DNA of 64,000 nt from Acidisarcina polymorpha (lineage in GTDB: Bacteria > Acidobacteriota > Terriglobia > Terriglobales > Acidobacteriaceae). The DNA lies in contig NZ_CP030840.1 in the NCBI RefSeq assembly GCF_003330725.1, positions 1,984,001 to 2,048,000 on the forward strand, given 5' to 3'. Of this stretch, positions 36,764 to 46,943 are shown piece by piece; position 1 is the stretch's first letter, and every line of letters begins with the position of its first letter. The notes beneath the pieces were generated by a model. It saw only the letters and a program-made list of their open reading frames with translations, had not been told where the DNA came from and made no database searches. Both the position numbers and the translations under genes were made by a program.

Positions 36764-37936
36764 ATGAGCACAAGCTGGAAGACCAGGCTAATTCACGCCG
36801 ACGTCCGCGTTCCGGAAGGATACCGTTCCCTGGCCGCGCCTACCTTCCGGGGATCAACCACCCTCTTTTCCAGCGCATCGTCTGTTTCGGATGCCTGGAA
36901 CCAGTACGAGACGGGGTACACCTACGGCCTCTACGGGACTCCGACAACGCTCGAGCTTGCCGAGCGGATCCGTGAACTCGAACAGGGCTATCGGACAGTC
37001 ATTACCCCCGGAGGGCAGAGTGCGATTTCGCTGATCAACCTGGCGTTCCTGGGAGCCGGCGACCACGTTCTGCTTCCTGCAAGCATCTACGGACCGCATC
37101 GTAAGCTTGCCGACAATCTCCTCCGTCGATTCGGATTGGATCACAGCTACTACGAGCCCACTGTTGGTGAGGGCATTCAGGCCGTGATGAAGCCGAATAC
37201 AAGACTGGTATGGTGTGAGAGCCCAGGTTCTATCACCATGGAAGTGCAGGACCTGCCCGCTATCACCCGAGTCGCACATGCGAACGGGACCTTGGTCGCG
37301 GTTGATAACACCTGGTCCGGCGGCGTCTATTTCGATGCGCTGGCCCACGGCGCCGATATCACCATGCAGGCTCTAACCAAGTATGTCGGGGGACACAGCG
37401 ATTTGCTACTGGGCTCGGTCACGGTGAAGAACGAGGCGGATTGGCAGAAAGTTGGGGCGACCCACCAAGAACTCGGATTTGCGGCTTCCCCAGACGACTG
37501 CACTCTCGCCTTGCGCGGAATGAAGACGCTGGCTGTGCGCCTTGCAGCGATTGAAGCCTCGGCTCTTTCAATTGCGCGCTGGCTCGCAGATCGTCCGGAG
37601 ATCGAGCGCGTCCTGCATCCCGCATTGAACTCGTGTCCCGGACATGAAATCTGGCGACGGGATTTCACCGGCTCTTCAGGCGTTTTCGCCATCGTGTTCA
37701 GATCAGGCACGACGAAGGAACAGGTGGTGGCCTTCGTGGATGCCCTGCAGATTTTCAAGATCGGTTATAGCTGGGGCGGCGTCACCAGCCTTGCAGTGGC
37801 CTACGATCTCACCGAATGGACAGGCAGGCCGAACTACCAACATCGGATCGTCAGACTCAATATAGGCCTGGAAGATACCGATGACCTGATCGCGGACCTT
37901 GAACGAGGCCTGCGAAAGATGTTTGGGTACGCCTGA
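36764..37936 (+). CDS. metC: cystathionine beta-lyase
   Basis: 390 residues of the Cys/Met-metabolism PLP family (fold type I). The cofactor Lys lies in QALTKYVGGHSDLLLG. Other blocks agree with MetC rather than MetB: WCESPGSITMEVQDLPAIT, VDNTWSGGVYFDAL, GHEIWRRDFTGSSGVFAI, YSWGGVTSL and IRLNIGLEDTDDLIADLE-like end (VRLNIGLEDTDDLIADL). It converts cystathionine to homocysteine, pyruvate and ammonia, supplying the substrate of the nearby split MetH. The ATG at 36764 starts the usual TRLIHADVR segment; no strong ribosome site is seen. Followed at 2 bases by a GC-rich hairpin. Confidence 0.92.
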   Translation: MSTSWKTRLIHADVRVPEGYRSLAAPTFRGSTTLFSSASSVSDAWNQYETGYTYGLYGTPTTLELAERIRELEQGYRTVITPGGQSAISLINLAFLGAGDHVLLPASIYGPHRKLADNLLRRFGLDHSYYEPTVGEGIQAVMKPNTRLVWCESPGSITMEVQDLPAITRVAHANGTLVAVDNTWSGGVYFDALAHGADITMQALTKYVGGHSDLLLGSVTVKNEADWQKVGATHQELGFAASPDDCTLALRGMKTLAVRLAAIEASALSIARWLADRPEIERVLHPALNSCPGHEIWRRDFTGSSGVFAIVFRSGTTKEQVVAFVDALQIFKIGYSWGGVTSLAVAYDLTEWTGRPNYQHRIVRLNIGLEDTDDLIADLERGLRKMFGYA

Positions 37937-37937
37937 A

Positions 37938-37967
37938 GCGGGGCCGCCGGCCTTTTGCTGGCCCCGC
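37938..37967. terminator. bidirectional terminator between metC and the PLC-like gene
   Basis: GCGGGGCC (37938-37945) pairs with GGCCCCGC (37960-37967), an 8-bp GC stem between convergent genes whose stops are 37 bases apart. The loop holds a short T run. Confidence 0.7.
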
Positions 37968-37972
37968 CCCAG

Positions 37973-39124
37973 CTACCTTGACTCGGCGGTTATGGGCACA
38001 TCCGAGATCAGATCCTGGTTCGAACAATTCGAAGGTCCATTGACTGGATTACACCTGGCGACAGCACCCTCGGGAAGGCTGACCGAGTACGTCGTCCAAG
38101 CGGACGGTTCAGACGCTGGGTAGTCGGTGCTTAGCAATTGGGCTCCGCTTGCCAATGCGATTTCCCGTCGAGTGGTGTCGTTGGTTCTCGCTTCTTTGGT
38201 ATCGGCATCGGTTCTGGTGCGCACGAGATAGCCCCTCCGAACAAGATCTGCGATCTCCTGCTGACTTCCATCGTTTTCTTCCGTGAAGGCGCAATCAGGT
38301 TGGCCCGGCGCGGCATTGGTGAAAATGACTCGGCCACGAAGCGAGGGATGCCCCTCAAGATAGACCGGGCCGACTGGCCGCTGATCCATGAGAAATACAA
38401 CCTTGCCCCGCGCAGCCGCCAGCGTGGGCCAATCGTTGTGCAGCACAGCCTCCTCGAGGGTTTTGTGTTTGCCACGCACCTGGTCCGGGACAATCAGTTC
38501 GCCAGCTGAAAATACCGACCGGATTTCTGCATCGAGAGCGTCGAACGTCGCCGACGTGAAGTGTTCCGTCGGCGTCGCGTGATACTCGGCAGGCAGGTCA
38601 CTCTGCTTCGTTTCGAGAAGAATATAGACAGGCAAATGATTCGGATGGGACTGAGACCATTCACGGACGATCTTGAGGCATGCGGTGAGCGGCTGGCAGG
38701 TGCTGCGATAGTCGAAATCCTGAACATGCATGACTTTAAATCCAGGCTTGTTCATGATTCCTTCGGGATCGAACTCCGGATCCTTCGCCAGTCCCGCAGC
38801 GGCGACTGCGTCCGGCCCTTTTGGGTGCGCATAGCGGCCGCCGTTGCTGTCCGCGTAAATGTCGAGTTCGATCTGACGTATGCCTGAGTTCAATTGCTGA
38901 TCGAGCGGGCGATGTCGATATTCGAACGCCTGATACAGTTTTGGGTTCTTCGCCTTCATTAACTTCGCTTCACTCGGCGCAATGCCTGCATGATAGCTGT
39001 TATGCGACCCAATCACCTGAATCTGATTCATCTTGACCGAGTCGTTAGCAGCCGCCACGGCCACAGTCTGCAAAGCCAGAGATAAGGCGGCGATACAGAC
39101 TGTGCCGGACCCATTCCTTTTCAT
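37973..39124 (-). CDS. secreted PLC-like phosphodiesterase (Ca-dependent phosphoinositide phospholipase C family)
   Basis: 383 residues. Signal peptide at about 1-26 (MKRNGSGTVCIAALSLALQT...AA), then the PI-PLC barrel. Catalytic His41 is in QVIGSHNSYH and the second His133 in KVMHVQDFDYR; Ca-ligand candidates lie in QIELDIYAD and YILLETKQSD. The C-terminal part reads VVFLMDQRP ... GRVIFTNAAPG ... LLSTDYPASEP, typical of this bacterial family. It probably hydrolyses phosphodiester bonds of phosphoinositides or other phospholipids outside the cytoplasm. ATG 39124 has GGAG about 9 bases upstream; ATG 39139 is possible. Eight cysteines or fewer, no anchor. Confidence 0.85.
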   Translation of the reverse strand: MKRNGSGTVCIAALSLALQTVAVAAANDSVKMNQIQVIGSHNSYHAGIAPSEAKLMKAKNPKLYQAFEYRHRPLDQQLNSGIRQIELDIYADSNGGRYAHPKGPDAVAAAGLAKDPEFDPEGIMNKPGFKVMHVQDFDYRSTCQPLTACLKIVREWSQSHPNHLPVYILLETKQSDLPAEYHATPTEHFTSATFDALDAEIRSVFSAGELIVPDQVRGKHKTLEEAVLHNDWPTLAAARGKVVFLMDQRPVGPVYLEGHPSLRGRVIFTNAAPGQPDCAFTEENDGSQQEIADLVRRGYLVRTRTDADTKEARTNDTTRREIALASGAQLLSTDYPASEPSAWTTYSVSLPEGAVARCNPVNGPSNCSNQDLISDVPITAESR

Positions 39125-39161
39125 CAAAACCATCTCCATAAGTGTGAACTTCGTCTAGCGT

Positions 39162-42100
39162 CTAGAAGGACAAGCGCAGGGCTACCTGCACTTGGCGAGA
39201 AGGATAGGCATTCGACGCAGTGTAAGTGCCGAAGCTCGCTCCATCGGTGACTGTTGTGTCCGGATACTGAAAGTTGGTTGAGTTCAAGACATTGAATGCC
39301 TCAATGCGGAACTCAAGGATTCTGCTCTCCGACCATAGCTGGGCCGACTTATGCAGCGACAAGTCGAGTTGCGCGAACGCCGGACCAGCGAGAGCGTTGC
39401 GGCCCGCGTTGCCGAAGTACTGGCTCGGAGAGGGAATGCTCACTTGACTCGCCAGCAGGGTGTTGCTCAGAGCACTCTTTGTCTTGACATAGCTGGATTT
39501 AGGCGCGTACACGGCCTGAGCTGTAGTTACCAAGTTCGGACGCACCGCATACGCCGAGCTGGTGCTCGATACGACATTTTGAGCCGAGGGCGTATAGGTC
39601 AAGTTGATCGGCAATCCGCTGGTCACGGTGTTGATGGCCGTCACCTGCCACCCTCCCAGAGTCGCTTGTTCCCAACCGGGAGCATTCTGTCCGAACATCC
39701 TGCCCTTGCCGAAGGGAAGGTCTGCGATGAAAGACAGGGTGTCATTCAATGGCTGATTGTAGCTGGAGAGGCCGCGGTCTCCAGCCGGATTGTAGAAGTT
39801 AACCACCGCCCCATCCCCGCCATAGGTCTCCAGATCGGCAGACGCGTTGTTGATGGCCTTGCCCCAGGTAAAAGAATTAATGAGGAAGATTCCGTCGCTG
39901 AACCGCCGTTCAAGCTTGGTTTGGAGTGAGTTGTAAATGAGAAATCCCTGGGGGAGCGCAGTCAGGATGTTGGTGAAGTTGGCGATCGGCCGCCTCTGCT
40001 GCTGAGTCAGGCATCCTACGCCGACGTCGCAACTCACTGGCTCTGTGGCACCCTGATTGAAGTCCGCCAGGACGGGAATGCGAACTCCGTGGCTCCCCAC
40101 ATAAGAGACCTCAAGCGTGGTGTTTTTCATGACTTCACGCTGAACGGTGAGGTGAAAAGCCTGCACATACGCCGCATTGAAGTTCCTAGGAATATATCGC
40201 GTCTGGGCCTGCAGGGTGGAGAAATTCTGCGCGGTCGCGAAGTTCGTCTCATACCCGGATTGGGTGGTCCGGAAACAAGTGGAAGGATTGTCGGTAACCG
40301 ACGTGCAAAGTTGCTGGGTGGCCCCGCTCGCCTGACTCGGAGGCGTCTGGTTGATGGTCGCATCCACAATGTAGGGGCCGTTGTAGCCGAGGGTGCTTTC
40401 GCCGCCGAAACGGAAGTAATGCATGAACCCGATACCGTAGCCGCCACGTACGACCGTCTTCGGGTTCACTTCATAAGCAAAGCCAAGTCGCGGGGCAAAG
40501 TCCTTCTTGTCGATGTTGACGAGCGATCGGTTATAGAGCGAGCCGCCCGATGCTTGCAGCAGCGTATTAGTCGTCGGATCGAAGTTCGCCAGATGATTAT
40601 GTTGCTCCCAGTTTGGTGTCACCAGTTCATAGCGAAGACCCATATTGAACGTCAGCCGGTCGCTGAACTTGAAGTCGTCCTGAAAGTAGCCCATGTACCA
40701 GCGGCGCTCATAGTTGATCGTCGCCAGATTATTCAACTGATAGCTATTGCGGGCGCCGACCAGGAAGTCGGCGAGGTTATAGGCCTGGATGTGCGCGGCG
40801 TCGGTCGCTTGTGTTGCCGTGGCTCGGCTGAATTGGCCGGCGTAAAAGTCTTCCCCGAACTGCGGGTGAAAGTCCGATATCGCCATGTTGAAGTAGCCGT
40901 ATTCGCCGCCCATCTTGAGGCTGTGACGACCCTTCACAATGCTGTAATTGACCTTGGGATTTGCGTCGTAAGGATTGGTAAACTGCGGATTTGTCGTCTG
41001 CCGGCCGAACTGCGAGTAGCCGGTAACTGCCTGGCTGTTCAAGCCTCCGGTGATCGATGGATCAGTCGGAATATTCGGGATGTTGAACTCTGCGAGCAGG
41101 TTTTCCGCGCCTATATTGACGGGCGACTTGCCGCTCCTGGTCCAAGTGAGGCCGAGACGAAGCTCTAAAATCGAATTCGCTGTCGGGGTGAAGTTATATC
41201 CTCCCGCTATTTGCCGTGTATACGCGAAGAGCGTTCCGTTGCTGTTTCCTCCCGCCAGACCGGGTATGTTCGGGGCCAGAAAATAGACCCACGAGTCCTG
41301 GCTATAGCGCGCGAAGGCTGTCGAGCGGGGGCTGATGTAAGCGTCGACGCGGCCATCTCCCTTGTTCACCGTCTCAGTGTTGGCTGGAGTCGAGACGAAG
41401 TTGCTGCCGCCTGCCGCAACATTAGTGTTGGGCGCCGCATCTGCCTGCAGAATACTCAAGACCTTGGCCGCAAACGGACTCTGATCGGCGGCGGGGATCA
41501 CGCCGTTAGCGTACTGCGCACCGGTGATCGGGTTGCGCAAGGGAATCGGGTTTCCTTGTGGATCGGTGAAGATACCCTGCGATTGCGCTGGGGTCGGAAC
41601 TACAGCCGTCTGAATAGAGTGGTCGACGTGGCGCAACCCTTCGTAATCCGCAAAGAAGAAGAGCTTGTCCTTCTTGATCGGCCCCCCGAACGTGCCGCCA
41701 AACTGGTTCTGCACCAAAGTAGGCTTGACGCCTGTACCGATGAACGGCCCGTAGGCATTCAAGACCGTGTTTCGCAGATAGTCGTAGAGAACTCCATGAA
41801 ACTGGTTGGTCCCACTGCGGATGGTGGCGTTAATGATGGCTCCGCCAGCGCGCCGTATTCAGCGCTGTAATTGTCCGTCTGGACCTTGAACTCCTGGATT
41901 GCGTCGGGCGAGGGAACGATCGCCTCGTTCGAATATCCCTGGTTCGCGCTCTGGTAGGCGTTATTGTCGATGCCGTCCAACTGGAAGTTGTTGACCATCG
42001 AGTTCAGGCCGTTGACGTTGTACGAAGCGTCTCGGCTAGGAAGGGACAGCACTTCGAGCAAGGACTTGCGCACCCCTGGAACCAGAGTCGACAGGTCGGC

Positions 42101-42613
42101 GTAGGAACGCCCGTTCAGCGGGAGGGTGACTGCTTCTTGGGCCTGGACCGTCTCGCCTCGATCGCTGGTGTCCGTTTCAAGCTGGCTAGCAGCTCCTGAA
42201 ACAGTCACAGTCTGCGCGTCGCCACCCAGCTTCAGCGTGAGCGAGACTCGCTGTCTGGCGCCCACCGTCACTGTGAAATGGTCGGTCTTCGAGGTCTCGA
42301 AACCGGGAGCCGATACGGTGATCGCGTAGTCTCCAGGCAATACATTTGTGAATTCGTAATTGCCGTTGGCATCAGTCGCTCGGGTAACAACCACACCCTT
42401 TCCCGAATCCTCCAGCTGAACCGTAGCTGATGGGACACTTGCGCCATTCGGATCGGTGATGCTTCCTAGAACGCTTGCCGAGTCAAACTGCGCATAGGCT
42501 AGGGGATGGATGGCTTGAACGATCGCGAACAGGACCAGGGCCGCACTCGCGAAGAACCTGGGAAAAGAGAGACATCCGCTCCGGGGCCTAGAATGGATAG
42601 ACTTCCTCGACAT
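39162..42613 (-). pseudogene. Oar-like TonB-dependent receptor with one frameshift
   Basis: The ATG at 42613 begins a protein with signal peptide (VLFAIVQAIHPLAYAQ), carboxypeptidase-regulatory domain (SASVLGSITDPNGASVPSAT ... DANGNYEFTNVLPGDY) and plug (TLPLNGRSYADLSTLVPGV ... NFQLDGIDNNA ... QTDNYSAEYG). At about 41850 one base is missing: GGCCGCGCT should encode GRAGGAIINATIRSGTNQFHG, but GGCGCGCT is read. The barrel continues in the next frame and ends ALRLSF with terminal Phe. Repaired length is about 1150 residues. Apart from this the gene is intact, so a sequence error is plausible. It is divergent from the winged-helix/TM regulator. Confidence 0.85.
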
Positions 42614-42895
42614 AACTGCTACTCCTATGCTCGATGGCCGATGTGGAGATCGTCCTCTTTCCGAACTCTAGCCAGTAGCAGCGGGATGTACCCAGTCATT
42701 TCGCAGTAGCACCCATGTTAAGCGGACTAAGTTCAATTGGGTTAACCATTTACCCCGCCTTAACAAGGAGATTTACGAGCCGGATTTATCTTTGTTAAAT
42801 GCTCCGGGCTGAAAACACCTCCTCACTTGCCTTTTATCAAGCGTTCATCTGGAAAGTGTTTACTGACACTTAACCGAATTGACACAACTGTTTGC

Positions 42896-44233
42896 ATGAG
42901 CGACACCATACCTCAGCTTGAGCTGCAACCAGCCATCGTGGAAGATCCACGTTGGGCGTTGGTGGAGCGAATTGTTTCGTCGGCCTCATTTGTGAAGTCG
43001 CCTAGGTTATGCAGCATCCTTCTTTATATCTGCGAACTTTCACTGCGCGGACGTAACGACGAAATCAACGAACTCAACATTGGCGCGGGCGTCTTCGGAA
43101 GAAGCCGCAATTACGATCCGTCGGTGGATGGCATTGTTCGCTCTCATGCGAGTCGATTACGCCAAAAACTGGAACAATACTTCACCGAAGAGGGCATTCA
43201 CGAGACGATGCGTCTCTCCATTCCCAAGGGAGGCTACGTCCCTGCATTTGAGCCGAGGGGACCGCTTTGGTCGATCGAAGAGACTGGACCGTCTGTCTTG
43301 TCAGCGACTGCGAATGAACTTGATCCACCACCGCCGTCCACACCAATGCCGGTCGCTGAAGACTTCGATCGCCGCGTCATATGGGTCTTGAGCGTTGCTC
43401 TACTGCTGGCTTGTGGCTGTATCGCATATCTGCTGGCCTCTGCTCGTTCCGATCCGCGTGCTGCACCGTTCATCACAAAAGAGCACCCGTTATGGAGAAA
43501 TTTCTTTTCGCACGATCGGCCCACGATGGTGATTTGCTCCGACACCGGCTTGACAATCCTTGAAAACCTCACTGGTAGCCCCGTTAACCTGACGGACTAT
43601 CTGAGCGGCAATTACCGGACACATATAGATTCTCCGGCCGGTACCACCGTGCAGACAGTGCAGACTATCGCAGAACATCGATATACCTCGATTGTGGATA
43701 CAGAAATCGTCGCTCGTCTCTATCGAACGGCTGGTCCGTCCACAAACGGGATCGAAGTCCGGTATTCCCGTGATGTTCGGCCCAACGACTTGAAGGCCGG
43801 TCCAGTCATCCTCCTGGGAACTCAGGAGGGTACGCCATGGGTGGAGCTTTTCGAAGACCAGATGAACTTCCGTGTGCAGCATAATCATCAATGGGGTTCA
43901 TTCTCGATAATCAATCGCTCGCCTCGCGACAAGGAGCTTCCCCGCTACGAATCAGACCGGGCGGATCCCGAACATAAGATCTACGGCATCGTCGCGTTGA
44001 GGCCCAATCTGGCTGGTTCAGGCCAGGTCTTAATCCTCGAAGGCACCTCAATGGCCGGCACCGAGTCTGCTGCGGACTTCGTCTTTGATGACGCTCGCCT
44101 ATTACCTTTCCTCCAAAGAATCCGCAAACCGGATGGCTCGATTCCCTTCTTTGAGATCCTGCTGCAGTCGAGCAATATGAATGGCAACGCTTCTCATTCC
44201 GAAGTCATGGGATATCGCGTCTCTCCTGAGTAA
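42896..44233 (+). CDS. winged-helix DNA-binding protein with one transmembrane helix
   Basis: About 445 residues. An N-terminal domain (residues 15-115) of the OmpR-like type common in Acidobacteriota: RIVSSASFVKSPRLCSILLY, LNIGAGVFGRSRNYDPSVDG, IVRSHASRLRQKLEQYF, SIPKGGYVPAFEP. One membrane helix (VIWVLSVALLLACGCIAYLL, about 162-181) is followed by a periplasmic part of about 260 residues with no family I know. The layout, cytoplasmic DNA-binding domain plus outside domain, suggests a one-component ToxR/CadC-like regulator. It is divergent from the TonB receptor, 282 bases away, so control of that receptor is likely. Start uncertain; no ribosome site seen at 42896. Confidence 0.75.
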   Translation: MSDTIPQLELQPAIVEDPRWALVERIVSSASFVKSPRLCSILLYICELSLRGRNDEINELNIGAGVFGRSRNYDPSVDGIVRSHASRLRQKLEQYFTEEGIHETMRLSIPKGGYVPAFEPRGPLWSIEETGPSVLSATANELDPPPPSTPMPVAEDFDRRVIWVLSVALLLACGCIAYLLASARSDPRAAPFITKEHPLWRNFFSHDRPTMVICSDTGLTILENLTGSPVNLTDYLSGNYRTHIDSPAGTTVQTVQTIAEHRYTSIVDTEIVARLYRTAGPSTNGIEVRYSRDVRPNDLKAGPVILLGTQEGTPWVELFEDQMNFRVQHNHQWGSFSIINRSPRDKELPRYESDRADPEHKIYGIVALRPNLAGSGQVLILEGTSMAGTESAADFVFDDARLLPFLQRIRKPDGSIPFFEILLQSSNMNGNASHSEVMGYRVSPE

Positions 44234-44241
44234 TTTTCCAG

Positions 44242-44487
44242 TTTCTCGCCTTTGATTATCAGCAAGGATTCTCGTCCGGCGCCCAGATCGAGACGTACGT
44301 CGACAACACCTCACAGGCGCTCTATTCTGGTGTCTCGCTGCACAACCCCTTTCATTCTCCGAGGACCTCTACCACCCTCACACAGCCCGCGACGAAATCC
44401 AGTTGCGGCAATCCCGGGCTCAGACCGCTTAAGCTTGAGAATGATTCAGGGGCAGCTGAGCTGAGCGCATGCTTCGCACTTCAATAG
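44242..44487 (+). other. open 81-codon frame without start, unrecognised remnant
   Basis: A stop-free frame reading FLAFDYQQGFSSGAQIETYV then DNTSQALYSGVSLHNPF looks protein-like (it resembles a barrel or enzyme segment) but has no start codon near its beginning and ends at 44485-44487. It lies between the regulator and the convergent epimerase gene. Possibly the tail of a decayed gene. Confidence 0.3.
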
Positions 44488-44524
44488 TTGACGACCGCCG
44501 GAGAGCCACCAGCCGAGAGGGACT

Positions 44525-45523
44525 TTAGGCAGCCGATCGCACAACGCGACTGGCCATCTCTTCCTCTATCCAGCGATAGGTCTTCTCTAGACCAATGCGG
44601 AGCGGAATCGAAGGCTCCCATTGCAGTCGATCCAAGATCATGGAATTGTCACTATTGCGTCCATTAACGCCCCGAGGTGCATTCAGATCATAGGTTCGCC
44701 TCAGCTTGATGCCAGCGATTTCCTCCACGATATCGACTAGATTATTGATCGTGACGACTTCGCTTGATCCAAGGTTGATTGGGGTCTCAATATCACTGTT
44801 CATAATCAGTTCAGTACCGTGAATGCAGTCGTCGATGAACATGAAGCTACGGGTTTGCTGGCCGTTGCCCCAGATATTGATCTCTCGCGATCCTGAGACC
44901 TTGGCCTCGATGACTTTGCGGCAGATTGCAGCGGGCGCTTTTTCGCGACCCCCTATCCAGGTGCCATGTGTCCCATACACGTTATGAAAGCGGGCCACGC
45001 GGCAGATCATGCCGAAGTCCTCTTCGAAGTGTCGGCACATTCGCTCGCTGAATAGTTTTTCCCATCCATAGCCGTCTTCGGGCTGAGCCGGGTATGCATC
45101 GCCTTCCTTCAACGGAGAGGCATTTACGCTCCCTTGCTTATCCGCATTGTAGACACAGGCGGAAGACGAGTAGAAGAACCGATCAACCCCACATTCCTTC
45201 GCCGCTAGCAACATATTGGTGTTGGTCAACACGTTGAGCATGCAAAGAGCTTTATTGTTCTCGATGAATCCCATTCCGCCCATGTCGGCGGCCAGCTGAT
45301 AGACCAGATCGGCACCTTCAACAGCCAAGAGACAATTGTGCCTTTCCTTCAGATCAAGTGAAAGGTTCTCCACATCGTCCGATACCTGGTGCCAGTAGCC
45401 GACGGGTTTGATGTCTACAGCCCTGATAACCTCGATGCCTCGCTCGAGTAGCCGCTTTACGAGATGGCCGCCTATAAAGCCGCCCGCACCGCAGACTACT
45501 GCTGTTTTCCTCTTGGTATCCAT
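44525..45523 (-). CDS. GDP-mannose 3,5-epimerase-like sugar-nucleotide epimerase
   Basis: 332 residues of the extended SDR class. NAD loop GAGGFIGGHL at 12-21. The specific blocks match plant GDP-mannose 3,5-epimerase: QLAADMGGMGFIENN, RFFYSSSACVYN, PEDGYGWEKL, RVARFHNVYGTHGTWIGGREKAPAA, TRSFMFIDDCIHG, GRNSDN. The four catalytic residues described for the Arabidopsis enzyme (Cys145, Tyr174, Lys178, Lys217) fall at Cys123, Tyr152, Lys156 and Lys195, all with the same offset of 22. It would convert GDP-D-mannose to GDP-L-galactose/GDP-L-gulose, presumably for surface polysaccharide. ATG 45523 is chosen because MDTKRKTAVVCGAGG is the normal start; ribosome site weak. Confidence 0.85.
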   Translation of the reverse strand: MDTKRKTAVVCGAGGFIGGHLVKRLLERGIEVIRAVDIKPVGYWHQVSDDVENLSLDLKERHNCLLAVEGADLVYQLAADMGGMGFIENNKALCMLNVLTNTNMLLAAKECGVDRFFYSSSACVYNADKQGSVNASPLKEGDAYPAQPEDGYGWEKLFSERMCRHFEEDFGMICRVARFHNVYGTHGTWIGGREKAPAAICRKVIEAKVSGSREINIWGNGQQTRSFMFIDDCIHGTELIMNSDIETPINLGSSEVVTINNLVDIVEEIAGIKLRRTYDLNAPRGVNGRNSDNSMILDRLQWEPSIPLRIGLEKTYRWIEEEMASRVVRSAA

Positions 45524-45932
45524 CAGCAAGTCCCGACCTTCATTTTCGCGAACGTAGCAGCGCAATAATCTTGCTCAGCTAATTGCGTTGACGCGATTCA
45601 GATAGCAACTTAATTGTTCGCGCTGAGGTACTTGTCACCTTCTTGACCTCAGATTGTCACTGCTTTGTTAACCTTCTCAGGTCCCTTCCTCATCCGGCAG
45701 CATTCCGGTCCCTACCCAGAGCCGCAGCAGGCATCGCTGGGTCGTCTCGCAACAATGGTACAAAATGATGACATTTCAATAACAAATCGACGAGTGGATG
45801 AATTCATACTCGGTCTCCAGGTGACGTCAATCTTTTGCAAAGCCAGTAATGACATAAGAGAGTGAATACTGTCACCAGTTAGCCTCCTTCGTCCTTGCCC
45901 ACAACTTCCCCGGAACTTAGCCGAGACAGCTT
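45524..45932. promoter_or_regulatory. divergent promoter region with inverted repeat and TTGTCAC repeats
   Basis: This gap separates the epimerase (minus) from the HPr-kinase-like gene (plus). CTGAGGT (45623-45629) and ACCTCAG (45646-45652) form a 7-bp inverted repeat. TTGTCAC occurs at about 45632-45638 and again at 45655-45661. These could be operator sites. No gene is recognised in the gap. Confidence 0.4.
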
Positions 45933-46943
45933 ATGATGACGATCGAAGAATTAGAGTCCGCGTGTGATGCCTCGCAGATGTTGGATTTTTCAAGGCATCT
46001 CCTGGATGCTCCTGAGCTCCCCCTGCAGAGAATGTTCTATCCGTTTGGATTTCCAGCCGAGCTACGGACAAATTCAGCAGAAATCCTCTCAATATCTGAA
46101 GAGGTCTGGGGAGTCTACGAGCCGCGATTCGACACAAAGCCCATCCTGGTGGACGTTCACGTTCTCGAGTGTGACTCGATCGAGTGCCCTCCCGCTCCAG
46201 AATATCGGATCATGCAGCCGCTGCTGGTGAGTGTTGCAGATAGCAACAACTACTGCATCTGTGACCTCTCGCAACATCGGACGCAGATGGTTATTTCCAC
46301 TGCTGCTCTGCGGCACAAGAGCTACCTGCGCTACTTTTTTCTAGAGTCAACCGCCGGCTGCCACATCGCCAATCAGCATACGACTCCCATTCACGCCGGA
46401 TGTGTAGCGCTTGAAGGAAGTGGCGTCCTGTTGTGCGGCGACTCCGGAGCGGGCAAATCAACTCTCTCTTATGCCTGTGCTCGAAGCGGATGGACATACA
46501 TCACTGACGATTGCAGTTATCTTTTGAACTCCGGCAAAGAGCGAATCGTCATGGGCAACAGCCACCAGGTCCGCTTCCGTCCATCGGCTGGAGAGCTTTT
46601 TCCAGAAGTCTCAAGCCTTGAGATCACTCCGCGCGCGGCAGGCAAGCCATCGATCGAGATGCCGACCAGGTTGATGCATCGGATCGTGCGGGCAGAGACA
46701 GCCGAGATCGACTTCATTGTCTTTCTGAATCGGCGGACGGGCGGCGTGCCGCAGCTCACACGCTACCGGACTGACGTGGCCCGCCAGTTTATGCGCCAGG
46801 TTCTTTTCGGATCAGCGGAGTCGCTCGCCGTCCACTACGAAGCCATCGAACGGCTGCTGACCGCCGAGGTCTTCGAGCTTCGATACAACGATCTGGACTG
46901 GGCCGTTGAGCGGCTGCGCGCATTAGTGAGCGAGGGACGCTGA
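45933..46943 (+). CDS. HPr kinase/phosphorylase C-terminal-like protein
   Basis: 336 residues. The N-terminal half is unique (about 1-150). The second half is an HprK-like P-loop kinase fold: HAGCVALEGSGVLLCGDSGAGKS (Walker A at 169-176), TYITDDCSYLL (the conserved acidic pair) and a helical end. True HprK phosphorylates Ser46 of HPr, but no PTS genes are seen here, and the HprK signature loop after Walker A is not evident. Stand-alone HprK-like proteins often occur in capsule and RiPP-type loci together with PF14907 nucleotidyltransferase-fold proteins, one of which lies 7 kb downstream. TGATG overlap couples it to the MFS gene. Confidence 0.75.
   Translation: MMTIEELESACDASQMLDFSRHLLDAPELPLQRMFYPFGFPAELRTNSAEILSISEEVWGVYEPRFDTKPILVDVHVLECDSIECPPAPEYRIMQPLLVSVADSNNYCICDLSQHRTQMVISTAALRHKSYLRYFFLESTAGCHIANQHTTPIHAGCVALEGSGVLLCGDSGAGKSTLSYACARSGWTYITDDCSYLLNSGKERIVMGNSHQVRFRPSAGELFPEVSSLEITPRAAGKPSIEMPTRLMHRIVRAETAEIDFIVFLNRRTGGVPQLTRYRTDVARQFMRQVLFGSAESLAVHYEAIERLLTAEVFELRYNDLDWAVERLRALVSEGR

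Noticed and set aside
40089-41168. Long plus-strand open frame (359 codons) opposite the TonB barrel
   Set aside because: Antisense shadow of the receptor; no ribosome site and no recognisable fold.
41759-42613. Programmed frameshift joining the two halves of the second TonB receptor
   Set aside because: No slippery heptamer or downstream pseudoknot is evident; a simple one-base loss explains it.
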